This document shows, piece after piece, positions 47,060-60,048 of a stretch of 64,000 nt of DNA. This DNA comes from Hyparrhenia diplandra (lineage: Eukaryota > Streptophyta > Magnoliopsida > Poales > Poaceae). Positions within the stretch are counted from its first letter, which is position 1. Each line of letters opens with the position of its first letter. Made by a program: the position numbers and the translations under genes. The stretch is taken from the NCBI GenBank assembly GCA_015847255.1, contig JADLZK010007658.1:1-64000 (forward strand), read 5' to 3'. The notes beneath the pieces are model-generated. The model did no database searches, was not told the origin of the DNA, and saw nothing but the letters and a program-made list of their open reading frames with translations.

Positions 47060-48880
47060 AGTCCACCAAATCAGGTATATAGGCTAGTGATCTTGCTTAA
47101 CAAGACCTAATTTTTTTAATCAAATAAACACCTTAAAAAAATGTGCATCTTGATACCATTAATAAAAAAAATGATTACAAATTCATAGACTGAAAAAGAA
47201 TGGACAGAGGAAACATCTGGCCGTGCAGTTTGTCATTATTCTCAAATCATAGAATCATAACTAATCATGCAAAAAAAAAAAATCTACAGTTTCAGATTCA
47301 ATATAATTTATCTTACAAAGGTATGAATGAGATGCACACAGGATAATATTCATAGAACTGATGAACTGGAGTTAACTGATTATTATTAGGCCAAAATATC
47401 CAAGAAAAAAACAGAGCAATCGCAGCTAAGGATAACCAAATGCTGGCCTAGAAGACCTGAGGAAAAAAAAAAGGACATGGAACCAAGGCGTATGCTTTTT
47501 TCGTTATCTTTCAGTCACTATGCATTAAAAAAAATCAGGGCAGCGGCTTCACTGCTATACCCCGGTGAGCCCCTACCTACCTACCAGTGGTTGCCCTCCC
47601 CTCAACCTCAACCATACTCGCTACAGCTAGAGCTCAACGGGTCAGTGAGCTCAAGCAAGCAGCAACAACCAGCCTTTTATGAGCAAATTGTGCTTTCCAC
47701 AAAGCTGGCTAACTTTTGACAAAAGTTCTGAAACCGATGATCAGACTTGCATGAACAACACTTTGGAAGAATTTTATTCACCATGGTCCAATTTAATCTA
47801 CCACATTACCATATTTAACAATTAACTTTTTTCCATGTCCAGGGTGTGCCATTGAAGTCCATACATTTTGTGAATTCTAGCCTTAGGGCATATGAGAACT
47901 AAGGGACCATCTCGTTAATCACAGATAATTGGGTGAAGGCAAACATGCACACCTAGAATTGTTGAAGACCGTCACAGCAACCGGAGTCCACGTTACCACA
48001 GCAGCATTAAACCCCGATCGAGAAGGCTGCAGCCACCGGATCTTAGCAAAAAATGCAACGATTTGTGGATGCCGCCTCAAATCCACCTCTGGCTGGAAAA
48101 ACGAAACTGCCTAAAAATCAAAACCGCCTATGCCTCGAATCGCAATCATAAGGAAAAAAAAAAGAAATGTAGTCGTATGACCATATCTATTTCAAGCAGA
48201 GGATGCAGATAATCATCGACCAATCACATAAGACCATATCAATTTCGAGCAGATTATGGATATAATTGTACATTACCGAAAACACTTAGGGGAAATAACT
48301 TCAGGGACAATATCTCTTTCAGAGCATATACATCTAGTCAAAGTTCAGAGGTAAGGAAAAAAAAACACTCAACGTCGCTCTTTGGACATCAAATTTTTTG
48401 ATGCGTATATGATCTCAAATATGTTAATTCAAAAGTTAAAAACCACCTAATTAACTAGGACTACACAGAACTTTTATGATTTCATTGTTTAAACCAACAC
48501 TGGATGGGCAGGGAGCGGCAAAGTCGCATACCCGGATGAGCTGCAGATGTTGAAGGTCGCCCGGTGGTGACAATGTCGATGTAGTTACTGCAGCAGATGC
48601 TGTATCTCAGTGTTGAATGATTTCCCCCACTGCTGACACCAATAAAAAGCAATTAACAGAGCACAATGCATAATTTGGTTAGCTCAAAAGGACCAAAAAC
48701 ATGGTACAATTCATATAAGGGGCTTGTGATATCATTACTTATGTGGAGACATAGAGTGGGTGCACCCCACAATAATACTCTAAGTGCAGACACGCAAAGA
48801 TATCAGATGCCATCTACTCTAAGTGCCTCCCAAAAATCTTGTTGAATCAGCATATCACCATAAAAATAAATCATTATATG
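47060..48880. other. Non-coding stretch upstream of CRSH fragment
   Basis: Poly-A/T runs; no protein-like frame was recognised. A block at 48510-48615 resembles 50428-50520 (shared acc(c/t)ggatga, gtcgatgt and gttga spacing). No exon for the N-terminal HD hydrolase or the start of the synthetase domain of CRSH was found here. Confidence 0.45.
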
Positions 48881-48881
48881 A

Positions 48882-49810
48882 TATTGTCATTCATATCACA
48901 TTCAAGCTATGTGGAAGGAAGTTCCAGGTAGAACAAAAGATTATATAACTCACCCAAAAATAAACGGTTACCAGAACTTGCATGTGGCCATCAATGTCAG
49001 TGAACCTGGGAAGATGAGGCCACTAATGGAGATACAGATACACACAAAGGAGATGCATAGGTTTCCGGTTGGTGGAGAGGCATCTCACTCTCTCTAAAAA
49101 GGTGGTCTTAGTGATCCCGAAGAGGTAAAAAATTTCCCTAGTACTAAATCTGCTCCGTTTACAATGCACTCAATATAAACAATTGTTTTTCACTGACAAC
49201 AAAAATGGAAAACTGTATACTAAACATCAAATCGATGTTATATGGGCATTGATTAGAACCACCATTTCTTATTATGTTGTCCAGGCTAAAAGGCTCAATG
49301 CTATTATGTTGCCAGCAGCGGAGTTAGCTGCTCTGCACCAACGAGACCTACCAGGTAGTGATCGACTAGCTGGGAACTGCAAGAACCCAGCTGTCTGTCA
49401 GCTTGACATAAATGGGGATGGAAGAATCAGCATCAAGGAGCTCACTGCGGTGATGGAGGATCTAGGTGCTGGAGGCAAATAAGCTACAGAGCTCAAGCAT
49501 CTTCTTGACGCAAACAGTGACGGCTCCATGAGCTCTGATGAATTCAAGTCATTCCAGAGACAGGTAGTTTTCAGTTACATATGTACAGTGATCATTTAGG
49601 TACATAATTGTAAAACTGGCCTTGGTGGCAGAAGTGAGATTTTGATACCCTGAACATGTCTTTGTTCATCAGATTGAAATGAGGAGAAACTAGGAGGACG
49701 ATGATGATCACTACTGGAAGAACTTGAAGGAGAAGCTGCACACGATCGACAGTGCAGGTCTCATCCATGTCTACCGCAAGGAGCTCAGTGACAATCTGCT
49801 TGTGGGCTGA
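48882..49810 (+). pseudogene. CRSH: CRSH (Ca2+-activated RelA/SpoT homologue), 3' fragment with three nonsense codons
   Basis: CRSH proteins make (p)ppGpp in chloroplasts under control of C-terminal EF hands. Exon 1 (about 48882-49124) encodes VPGRTKDYI, NGYQNLHVAI and MEIQIHTKEMH, the C-terminal part of the RelA/SpoT synthetase domain. Exon 2 (49285-49563) holds two canonical EF-hand loops: DINGDGRISIKE at 49405-49440 and DANSDGSMSSDE at 49507-49542. Exon 3 (49673-49810) encodes TIDSAGLIHVYRKEL and a normal stop. GT-AG introns at 49125-49284 and 49564-49672 are intact and both are phase 0. In-frame stops at 49095-49097, 49480-49482 and 49691-49693 break it, yet no frameshift occurs. The N-terminal part (transit peptide, HD domain) is missing. 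It is a genomic duplicate, not a processed retrocopy. Confidence 0.85.
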
Positions 49811-51270
49811 CCTCGAACTGAACACAACCTACCAAACCAAACATCCATCTTATGGTAAAATCGGCTGAATAAAAGGATTGCTAAAAGGTGGGGTGACTAG
49901 CTTAGTAGTTGTTACCATTTTTGTCAAAACACTTTAATTTGCCATGAACGGCAACATATGAACAGCTCTGCAGAGGCCATTGCTGAATCATTTGTTGTTC
50001 TGAATCTGATGCAACTGTGGTCACTAAACTTCAGGAACAGAAGATGTAGCTACGACCCTACATGTCTCTTCCTTCGGTCAGAAAGCGCATTTGATCGAGA
50101 CCTGAAGTATTATCAATTCCTAATCTCCTCTCCTCACTCGTCAAGATTGAGCTGAATATGAAAAGTAGTAGAAAACTACAAATAGCGCAGCAAAAAAAAA
50201 ATCAGAAGTGTCTCTCTATGTACGATTTGGATTTCCTATGGACAGGTCGCTATCACCGTTGGACATGGAGGTGGTTGAAGCCAAGGCCAAGGCCAAGCTT
50301 GTCCTCCTCGTGCATGTCGCTGTCTCACGCAGAATCTCCATGTCAGAGCAAATGACGCGTGTAGACTTGGATCGGGCATCAATCAATTACACATGAACAG
50401 GAATTTGGAGGGGCAGTAGCGCGATGTCACGTACCTGGATGATCTGAAGGCATTCGAAGCCGCCGGTGCCTGAAAACGTCGATGTCCTCGTTGAAGCAGA
50501 AGCTAGATCTCGGAGTTGACTGCTTCGCCCACGGCAGGAACTGGGACCCGATTTCGTTGGACCCTACACTCCTCCCGCTAGAATCGGACTCCGCCTCACA
50601 CAAATCCTCCCCCAAATCGAGATGTAGACGGCTACGACTCAGGCCTTCCACAAATCCGGGGACAAATCCACCCAAATCGAGATGACGCTGGTGACGATTC
50701 TGCCCAAATCGAGAACAGATCAAGCTATAAATCAAAATCCAAATAATCGAGAACACAGAAGCGATGAATCCACCCAAAAAAAGGAGATGAAGCAGGGGAT
50801 TAATCGTCAGAGACGAGACGAAGAACAACAGCACCCCGCGTCGCTGACGACCAAAACCAGCATCTACAACGTCGTACCTCTGTGCGTGCGCAATGAGAAC
50901 GAGGAAGCACGCGGGCGGCAAAAGAGAAGATCCCGCCGGCAAGTTGAGGCCGGGCGGCAAGCGTTCGCCGTCAGCCAAATCGCAGGTCCGACGAGGGTTT
51001 TCGAACGGGCGCGTTGAGTGGGGAGAAAGGAGAAGGGGAACGGTCGGCAGGATACTGGGCGGTGCACTGTTTGAAACAATTTAAAAATATCTACACGCAC
51101 CGGACGGCGCTCCGGTAGGAAAACGACAAAATAAAGGCTAAAAAGGAAAGGACGGGAAACGTAGACGTGCAGTAAAGGATGTGTGCGCCAGAATTTGATC
51201 GAGTGCGCGTGCGCCAAATAAGGCTTGGGGGACCCCACGCGTCAGCCGCTGGGAAATTGCTATGGCTACC
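49811..51270. other. Downstream of CRSH fragment; GC-rich leader-like block
   Basis: 49811-50400 is presumably old 3' flanking sequence without coding signals. 50430-51110 is GC-richer and, read on the minus strand, looks like the transcribed 5' end of a gene: an open frame of 183 codons at 50978-50427, low-complexity content, and a partial duplicate at 48510-48615. I recognise no domain, and the frame could be chance. It could be the 5' end of a captured or divergent gene. Confidence 0.35.
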
Positions 51271-51279
51271 CGAGGAAAT

Positions 51280-52584
51280 GTACACGGAGTATTAAAAATC
51301 CATTTTCCATGCAACAGAAAATTCCTTGAAAATTTCTAAATAAACTAGGTACACTCTACATCCTACTCAAGCCTTTATGTCCCGGTTTCCCTATTTCCAA
51401 AATTCCAGAAAATAATTCCAAAGTTTAACTCATTTATTGAAATCCTATTAAACTTTGGGAATTCATATCTTTTTCATTCCAACTCCAAATTCCTTCATTT
51501 CGGTTCCATAAATCTTCTAAAATCATGCTCAATTTATTCATGTCATTGTTCTATTGTTTGGTGCCCATTTAAATTCTAGTTTATGTATGCTTTTAATTTA
51601 TTTAATCGTGCGTCGTAGATTTACGTAAACCCTAGTTTACCCTTTCCACTAACCCACACCATGCACCGTATATTCTTGTATGCGTGTACACTCTCACGTA
51701 CATGAATACCCGAATATACATACACGTAGTTGTCCACATGCTAGATGTATGCGATGGGTTAAGTGGTATTTTAATATATAAATAAATATATGTATATACC
51801 TACCGACTATGTCTACGCATGGCTAACCCCTCTAACCTAACCGTATACTCGTGCATGAGTACTCCATAACACATGCCCTAGTATACGTGTCTCTACATAC
51901 ATAGATACGCCCGCTAACCGGGTGTAACCCTATGTATGGCTAACCCTAGATTAGGTTCCCTCACCCTACCAACCCTCGACACATGCGTATGCGTGTGTGT
52001 CGCTAACCTCGTACGGACCTATAGGAAACCAATCCTATCATGTCCTTCAGGTTCACATGATAGTGAACGTTAGCGATATGATTTGGTTCTCCATCAGGCA
52101 TCCGTACCTTGCTAACCCAGCCTGTAGGAACCACCTAGATGGATGGATTCTCTCTATCCTGTCATACTTCAAACTTACAGAATAATGATAGTTATAGACA
52201 GTAATCTATCCATCAACCCCAAAAGCTAACCCACGTAGGAACGTCGTTTGCTTTGATGGTTATGCTTGTGTTTCATGTTTGTCGATACCGGAGACCACCC
52301 GACGATCTAGGAGCATCTCTACGCCAAGACACATGAGCCGGAGCACACAAGACAAGAACCTTGGATATACTCTTCAGTGGATAGAGGCAAGTCCTTACCC
52401 CCTAACCTGACTTAATTACTATAATAATTAATAAGATGATTAAGATAAGTATAACCAGGGAAAGCCGTGCGGGAGTACTCATGGGCTATGTGCGTGAGGC
52501 TTCGCTAGGCTTTGTCGTTAACTTAAGTAATAATATGAACCTTCCAACAAAAAGGTGAGTGGTGATCATCTACATGGAGGTGGA
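51280..52584 (+). repeat. Gypsy LTR-like sequence, left part
   Basis: The composition and phrases (ttcattccaactccaaattc near 51475, and the final leader-like part) are typical of plant Gypsy LTRs of the TGTAACACC class, but no clean 5' end is visible. It is split by element B at 52585 and continues at 60056. gtgga (52580-52584) is the TSD of that insertion. Confidence 0.5.
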
Positions 52585-54088
52585 TGTTGGTATTTGTTAA
52601 CTTACAGAGAAATAGATCCGCAAGCGCACGGATGTCCAGTGAGCATTTCACCCGGGAAGGGTTTTAAATATCGAATCCACGAGGAAGACAAGATAAACAA
52701 TTCATTTGATTAAAGACAGTGATAGAAGACTAATGAGATTTGGTGGTTTAGCATTTACTTAAACAGGGTAAGCCAATAATAGATAATAATGATAAGGTAT
52801 ATGAGACAGGTAGAGGTGCACGTGGTGAGCATAAGATAAGATTAATTCCTAGTAAGATTAGGATTGGATTTATGACAAAGGGACAGTTCTTAAGTAGCAT
52901 ACAAAGAATCTACAAAGTGTTTAGACAGGCATAGCATAAGATCATATATATATCAAAACCATAAATAAGAATGTGCACCCCGAAGATTACTTAAGAAAAT
53001 CAGGAACGAAACAAGATAATCCCAAGAACCATTATCGACTAGTCTTATACACGGGGGATGGATTGCAAAGGACTCAATAGTGCTGTCACCACTACGATCT
53101 ACCACACGACCCGGCATATAAGGTGAATCCGCAAGTAAATTATATCTAAGCACCATGCTTACATACTTTCTACTACCTAGCACACTCGAGTAATATACTA
53201 GGAGCTCTACGAATAAGTGCTTTGAATTACCATGAATAATGAACATATCAAATATGCTATGACTAGAATAAAGTGTAAGTAGACTAATTGCATGCATAAT
53301 AATGAAATAGCACAAAGGTGTATGAGAACAATAATTATATTGATCCATAGTGTAACTTATCGATCCGTAACCCGAGCATACACTCTCTCTTCTCTAAACT
53401 CGACTTTCTATCTAAACTAGGCTCTAGATTAGAGCTATGAATTAGCTATCCTATCTCTTGGTGTCTCCTCTTCTTCTCCCCGCCTTGGCTTCTTCTTGAT
53501 CTCCTTCTTGATGATGACTTGAGGCTTCGAGATCATATTGATGATGAGACAGGGGGGTGCGGGGCTGTTTATATATGGGTCTTCTTATGTCTCTTCGGCC
53601 AAAGAGGCGATGTGGTACTAATCTCGTGCTCCTACCGACGCCATCGGATCAAACCGACCATAAACGACCGGATTAGATTGCGTCTTAGAGGCGGTGGAGG
53701 AAGGTTCGAGACGGGGTGACTTGGCCACCAAGGTAGGCCGATCGGCCCGATATTTGCCGATCGCCCGCAGTGGGTCCCACTCGGGTCCCGCGGCGCGTCG
53801 TGGCTTCCGGAGTCTTCTAGATGATGTTTTCTTGTGCCAAGTTTCGTTCACGTCGGGAGTAATCCGGAGCCTTCTAGACTTGTTTCGAGTTGGATTGCGC
53901 TATGTTACGTCTGGCCGTATGCCACGCCATTTCGCTTTTTTTTTTCGTTAAGTCCCTCAGTAAATCACAACTTTACCAAAACTCATGGAAATCATTAGTA
54001 GAATCCCCTAATAAGGTTATCTAATTATATTTTAGTCCTTTTCCATGAATTGTTGATGCATAAAAATATGAGTTAGTGAGCATCAACA
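52585..54088 (-). repeat. 3' LTR of element B
   Basis: Direct repeat of 58544-60048. Minus-strand TATA box (TATATAAA) at 53568-53575. The outer 100 bases carry the ccgcaagcgcac and catttcaccc motifs shared with element A and the remnant at 15250. Frames inside it, such as 52953-53348, also occur in the other LTR and match no known protein. Confidence 0.92.
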
Positions 54089-54102
54089 AACTCCCCAAAG
54101 CT
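54089..54102 (-). other. Polypurine tract of element B
   Basis: Minus strand AAGCTTTGGGGAGTT runs into TGTTGATGC. Confidence 0.8.
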
Positions 54103-54106
54103 TACC

Positions 54107-54127
54107 CTTTGCTAGTCCCTAGCAAAG
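54107..54127. other. Perfect hairpin beside the PPT, element B
   Basis: Same 9-bp stem and tcc loop as at 27383-27403. Confidence 0.75.
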
Positions 54128-57100
54128 CTATATGCTATAGTAGGATCGGGGAGTTGCTACTACGCTTTCATACCTCGAAGTACTTGTGTTTATCGAAATA
54201 AATTCTTCTCTTAACCAGATTGCTCTCTCATACACATTTTACCATGGGGCGTAGCCTTTTCATGAATCATAAGCAAGATAAAACAATCAAGTTAAGTGCC
54301 ATGTCTCAAACTCTTTGATCAACTATCATCCCGGGTTTTGCAATATTTTTCAAAAGAAATTCGAGATCCTATGTATGACCCTCTTAAGTAGATGGTATTT
54401 AGTGGAGTTACATGTGGTGGAACATACATAGTGGGATGATAGTGGCGAATGGATGAGGATGAAAGGTAGTAATTAGCCTTTAGCCTTTTTTTCTTGTATA
54501 TATATATATTATTTTTTTTTTTCAAGCATCTTGGACTATATCTCTTTCTAAAATTGCTAAGACCTCGGGTCGCCCATTCTTGGAGAGGTGGGCTTTTGCT
54601 CGGACTTTTGTCCATTTTTCTCTCTCCTTAGAGATGTGGGCCCTACTCACCCTCGGACACGTGTCCATTATTCATCTCTAAATATATTTTTATTATTAGG
54701 GAGGTAGGCCCTTCTCGCCTAGTATGACTTTTGTCCGTTACTCTCCCTCTCTCGTCTCACTTTTTCTCTCTAAATATATTTATTTTTCTTTTCTTTTTTT
54801 TTTTCGAATGTAGCCCAGAATCTAATAAGAACGTTGAGAGAGACATATCCAAAATTGCTAGAATTTATTTTTATAATTATGGCTAGCGGCTTGATGGAGT
54901 ATGGGGATGCGTACTTCCGGGTTAGAAGCAGCGTATTTGGTGGAGTGGGATGATCTTGATGCGGATGATAGACTCTTAAGGGTCATAACTAAGGATCTCA
55001 TCATGTAATGTTTTATAATTTTCAAAGATAAAAACCAGGAATCAGGTATCTCTAGGAATATGATAAACAACAGCTCAACTTTTCATGTATTTTTTTATCC
55101 TTCAATGCTAAGACTCAGATTAAGCATGGGCTTCCCACAGGTGTTGGGTTTAGAGCAAATTAAGCATTTAAAGCTCTAGGAGAATCTAAGTCTGAAATGT
55201 AAGTACTTTAAGAAGAATTATGGCGAGCAACTATTCATCATTTCCTTAGCATATGTCATCAAGATCATAATTAAAGAAAGAGAGCTAACTCGCAAGCATC
55301 TAACATTTATTGGACTCTTAACACTAATACTTTTATTTAAGACTCATTACTCTAAACAAATATACTAACTAGCTAATATTTAAAATAGATAGGATAATAA
55401 TACTTATCGTGATAAGCGAGGGTGCTCTCCCCAAGCCGGATTTTGAAGTAGTCTTTTTTATTCGCCCTTGGAACTTGTTCATCTCTGGGTTTTCCTTAAA
55501 TGTTCTCCCCGCAAATATTAATTTCGCACACATACCCGAAGGAACAAATTCTAGGATTATGTGGTGAGCCTTCATGTGCTCACATATTTTTGTATTTTTA
55601 TTTTTATGCCGCCACAAAGACTTGCATGGGGCTTTTAAGGAACTAATGCAAATGCAAAGAAACATAATTTTGTGATTTTCTAATGCAGGTTTTTTTTAAA
55701 AAAATAAAAATGCTTAAAGGAAACATGCTAATTGAAATATGCTATGCAAAAAATTAAATATGCAGGGATAAATACCGAGTCACCTCTCGGGCGGGAGTTT
55801 CAAGTACTTACTCGTGGCGTCTTTGTCATCTATGGAATCTCGTCGGGATGTCGTGGTGCAGTGCGGTGCCTTCAATGATCTCGATGAGTAGCGTAGATGA
55901 GGTAGCCGACAAAGTGTTTGATCGGTCACTGACGCTGGTGGTGGTAGGTCTTTCGAAGGTGTACTCTTGTTGTCTTTCTTGGTAGGTGTGTCTTCTTTCT
56001 TCCTCCAAGCTTGTTTCTTCGGTGGAGACCTTTTCGAGTGGGCTGGTTCGGGCGTGCTTGGTTGGTGAGAGCCGGGTGGAGTTTTCTTGAATTTTATTAA
56101 TGTCTCCCTTGTCCCGCCTCCGTATCCAACTTGTGATTTCTCGCGTCTTGTTCTTCTTAGGCTTGCTTATTGAGTGCTTCGATCCCCGATCTTGAAGTTG
56201 CGTCTCTTGGGTTTGTGATCCCGAGGATGGCATCACCCATGTTCCTTGCTTATTGTGCATGTTGTAGGCAGGACATTAATCGGGCAAAGTGTGTCCCCGC
56301 TCACAAAGTCAAGGTAGAGATCAAGTGCATGGGCTCTGGCCGGTGGGAAAACACCAACGTAACCAAAATTATATTCATTCTACTCCAACCTTGAGCACAT
56401 ATAACCATGGTAGCATAATGTGTTTCATTTATTTGTGACAAAGGTGATAAGATCGACGACGGATATGAATGTGGCATTTATAACATAGCAAACTAAAAGG
56501 GTAGAGAAAAATAAAACTAGAGAGACAGGGTAAGAACAACTAAGAGCTAACATGTTGAGCTATTCAGATTAATCTAAGTGAGGTTGTGAGCTAACATATT
56601 TAACTCCTTAGTAAGCATGCCATGATTAGAGTAAAGCTTTATTGATTAGGACACTTACCTTAAGATGTTACCTTTATTGTAGAATTATGGCAAAAGATCG
56701 TAACATCTCATGGTGGTTCTCTCATGGCATGTGTGGTAGTTGAGTGTCTTGTCCTCTTATCATCTTCCCTTCAATTTTTCGTGTCGGAACGGTGGGAGTC
56801 CGAGAGGAGGGAGAGCCTTGTCGGATCATCTTCTAGTGGAATTGGTCTTCCTCCCCAAGCTCAAACTCGCCACTTTCGGGCGTTTAAAAAGTCAGGTTTG
56901 ACATCATCTCCTTGAGTGTGTTGTGACCGGCTTCGGTCTTTGATGGAATCTTATTGTGTTCGTCCCTCTCCCTTCTCTCTTTTTAATCGCCCAAGGGATG
57001 AGGATGCCGACATGTATTGATTGATTTTCCTTTGTCAATTCTTCTTCATCTTCCTTTTACTCGTTGACGAAAGGATGAGATGTAAACTTGGAGTCCCTCC

Positions 57101-57586
57101 TTGATTAGTTTTGTCCTCTAACGACGTGGTGTGGAGTGCTCTTCTTGATGGTGTGTAGCACATCGGGTCGCCTCGATGATCAAGGGAGAAACCTTATTGG
57201 TGACAACCTTGTCCTCCATGGTCTCGTGGTATTATTGTGACTTCTCTTTGTACTCGCCCGTCATTGATTGGAGTGCATTTCTACCGGTGTATTTCTTGTG
57301 TAGGTGATGAGAGCAAGCAAGTCTTTGATAAGATGATGTAGGTTGACGTTGATCCCGCTTCTCATCGCCCTCCCGGCTTGGTACTCCTCCCGTTTTTGTA
57401 GTGGAAGTGGTAGTGAGGTAGGTCCATGAACGTGCCCACCACAGATTCTTTCCTCGCAAATGCATTAGTGGACATATACCCAAGGATAGCAATTGAAAGA
57501 AAAGGGTTATTGTCCATATGATTTATTTGTGCTAACATAATGATGGTTCTTTAAAAACTTAGCACGCATTATATATATTTGTTTTG

Positions 57587-57621
<35 letters not shown>

Positions 57622-58500
57622 TTATTTTATTTTTATGAAGCGGTCGCACTTAAGCGTGGCTAAGGCAAAGGTAACTTGCAACAAAAGATAAATTGAGTAT
57701 TTAGGCACTTACAGTTCGTCCTTTCATAAGGAGTGAGTTGAGTCTTCTTTTTGCGAGAGTTGTTGGAGTTCGTCACATACCTTAGGTGTAAGCTAATTTC
57801 TTTTCCCAAATTGGATTTGATAATTTTCTGCAGGGGTTAGTCTAACAAAGATAAACAGAATCTACTAAAGTATACTACCAGTTCAAAAATCAACCTAGAC
57901 ATAATGTCCAACTCAATTTAAGAAGGCAATTTAATCTAACCACCACGTTTAAATTAAAAGCCTTTAGAAACGAAATCAACACACCTTGCGGTTTCGTGGA
58001 TCAAACTAAACACCATGTTTAACTTGAGCCATGAAAACAAATTAAACTAAGCATCATGTCTAAGGTGTATGAAGATACTTCAAAACTTAAGCATACTATA
58101 GCAAACAGAGGTAGCATAAAAGTACTATAGAGATGAAGGGGTATGATCATGGTGAGACTAATATAACTATTCAAAAGTTTAAAGTCCATGAGCAAGACCG
58201 CCTCACGCTCGATCATACTTTACCTTTACTCACAAATAGAATTTGTGAGTTGTGCGCCTTCTTTATCCGGCCACTTGAAGATGTGATTCGAATTCTTGTG
58301 ACGCACGACTTCAAGGTGGTTCCAATGTTGATGGTTCATGAAGTTCAGTACACCGGATTCTCCCATCGTAGGTCGCCGAAGTTTTAATCAATTACCCCGC
58401 ATAAGATAGACTAATAGACAATACACGGGTAATTACGTTTTAAGCAGAGGTGCTAAGTAGCAAAATCCACACTTAATATTCATCTATCAATAATCAAAAG
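54128..58500 (-). mobile_element. Internal region of element B, non-coding
   Basis: It is co-linear with element A but has about 1.3 kb more, mainly 55780-57400. The longest minus-strand frame, 55826-56260 (144 codons, Ser/Thr/Lys-rich), matches nothing I recognise and is absent from element A. A (TTA)n microsatellite lies at 57591-57622. No gag or pol domain is present. Confidence 0.7.
57591..57622. repeat. (TTA)n microsatellite
   Basis: About ten perfect trinucleotide repeats, followed by T-rich sequence. Confidence 0.9.
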
Positions 58501-58504
58501 AATA

Positions 58505-58543
58505 GCTATCAAAATCTTCCCGCAAGAACGCGCTTTAAATGCT
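58505..58543 (-). other. Degenerate primer-binding region of element B
   Basis: The minus strand reads GCGCGTTCTTGCGGGAAG close to the LTR, similar to the corresponding site of element A. Confidence 0.4.
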
Positions 58544-60048
58544 TGTTGGTATTTGTTAACTTACGTAGAAATAGATCCGCAAGTACCGACGGTGAGCATT
58601 TCACCCTCGAAGGGTTTTAAATATCGAATCCACGAGGAAGACAAGATAAACAATTCATTTGATTAAAGACAAAGTGATAGAAGACTAATGAGATTTGGTG
58701 GTTTAGCATTTACTTAAAACAGGGTAAGCCAATAATAGATAATAATGATAAGGTATATGAGACGGTAGAGGTGCACGTGGTGAGCATAAGATAAGATTAA
58801 TTCCTAGTAAGATTAGGATTGGATTTATGACAAAGGGACAGTTCTTAAGTAGCATACAAAGAATCTACAAAGTGTTTAGACAGGCATAGCATAAGATCAT
58901 ATATATATCAAAACCATAAATAAGAATGTGCACCTCAAGATTACTTAAGAAAATCAGAACTAAAACAAGATAATCCCAAGAACCATTATCGACTAGTCTT
59001 ATACACGGGGATGGATTGCAAAAGGACTCAATAGTGCCGTCACCACTACGATCTACCACACGACCCCGGCATATAAGGTGAATCCGCAAGTAAATTATAT
59101 CTAAGCACCATGCTTACATACTTTCTACTACCTAGCACACTCGAGTAATATACTAGGAGCTCTACGAATAAGTGCTTTGAATTACCATGAATAATGAACA
59201 TATCAAATATGCTATGACTAGAATAAAGTGTAAGTAGACTAATTGCATGCATAATAATGAAATAGCACAAAGGTGTATGAGAACAATAATTATATTGATC
59301 CATAGTGTGTAACTTATCGATCCGTAACCGGAGCATACACTCTCTCTTCTCTAAAACTCGACTTTCTATCTAAACTAGGCTCTAGATTAGAGCTATGAAT
59401 TAGCTATCCTATCTCTTGGTGTCTCCTCTTCTTCTCTGCCTTGGCTTCTTCTTGATCTCCTTCTTGATGATGACTTGAGGCTTTGGATCATATTGATGAT
59501 GAGACGAAGGGGGTGCGGGGGCTGTTTATATATGGGTCTTCTTATGTCTCTTCAACAAAGAAGCGATGTGGTACTAATCTCGTGCTCCTACCGACGCCAT
59601 CGGATCAAACCGACCATAAACGACCGGATTAGATTGCGCCTTAGAGGCGGTGGAGGAAGGTTCCGAGACAGGGGTGACTTGGCCACCAAGGTAGGCCGAT
59701 CGGCCCGATATTTGCCGATCGGCCCAGTGGGTCCCACTCGGGTCCCCGCTGCGCGCGTCGGGCTTCCGGAGTCTTCTAGATGATGTTTTCTCGGTGCCAA
59801 GTTTCGTTCACGTCGGGAGTAATCCGGAGCCTTCTAGACTTGTTTCGGAGTTGGATTGCGCTATGTTACGCCGGTCGTATGCCACGCCATTTCTCATTGC
59901 ATTTTTTCGTTAAGTCCCCAGAAATCACAACTTTACCAAAACTCATGGAAATCATTAGTAGAATCCCCTAATAAGGTTATCTAATTATATTTTAGTCCTT
60001 TTCCATGAATTGTTGATGCATAAAAATATGAGTTAGTGAGCATCAACA
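58544..60048 (-). repeat. 5' LTR of element B
   Basis: Near-identical to 52585-54088, with scattered small indels. TATA box at 59525-59532 on the minus strand. Confidence 0.92.

Noticed and set aside
55826..56260. 144-codon minus-strand frame in element B as a possible gag
   Set aside because: No Retrotrans_gag motif or knuckle, low complexity, and no counterpart in element A.
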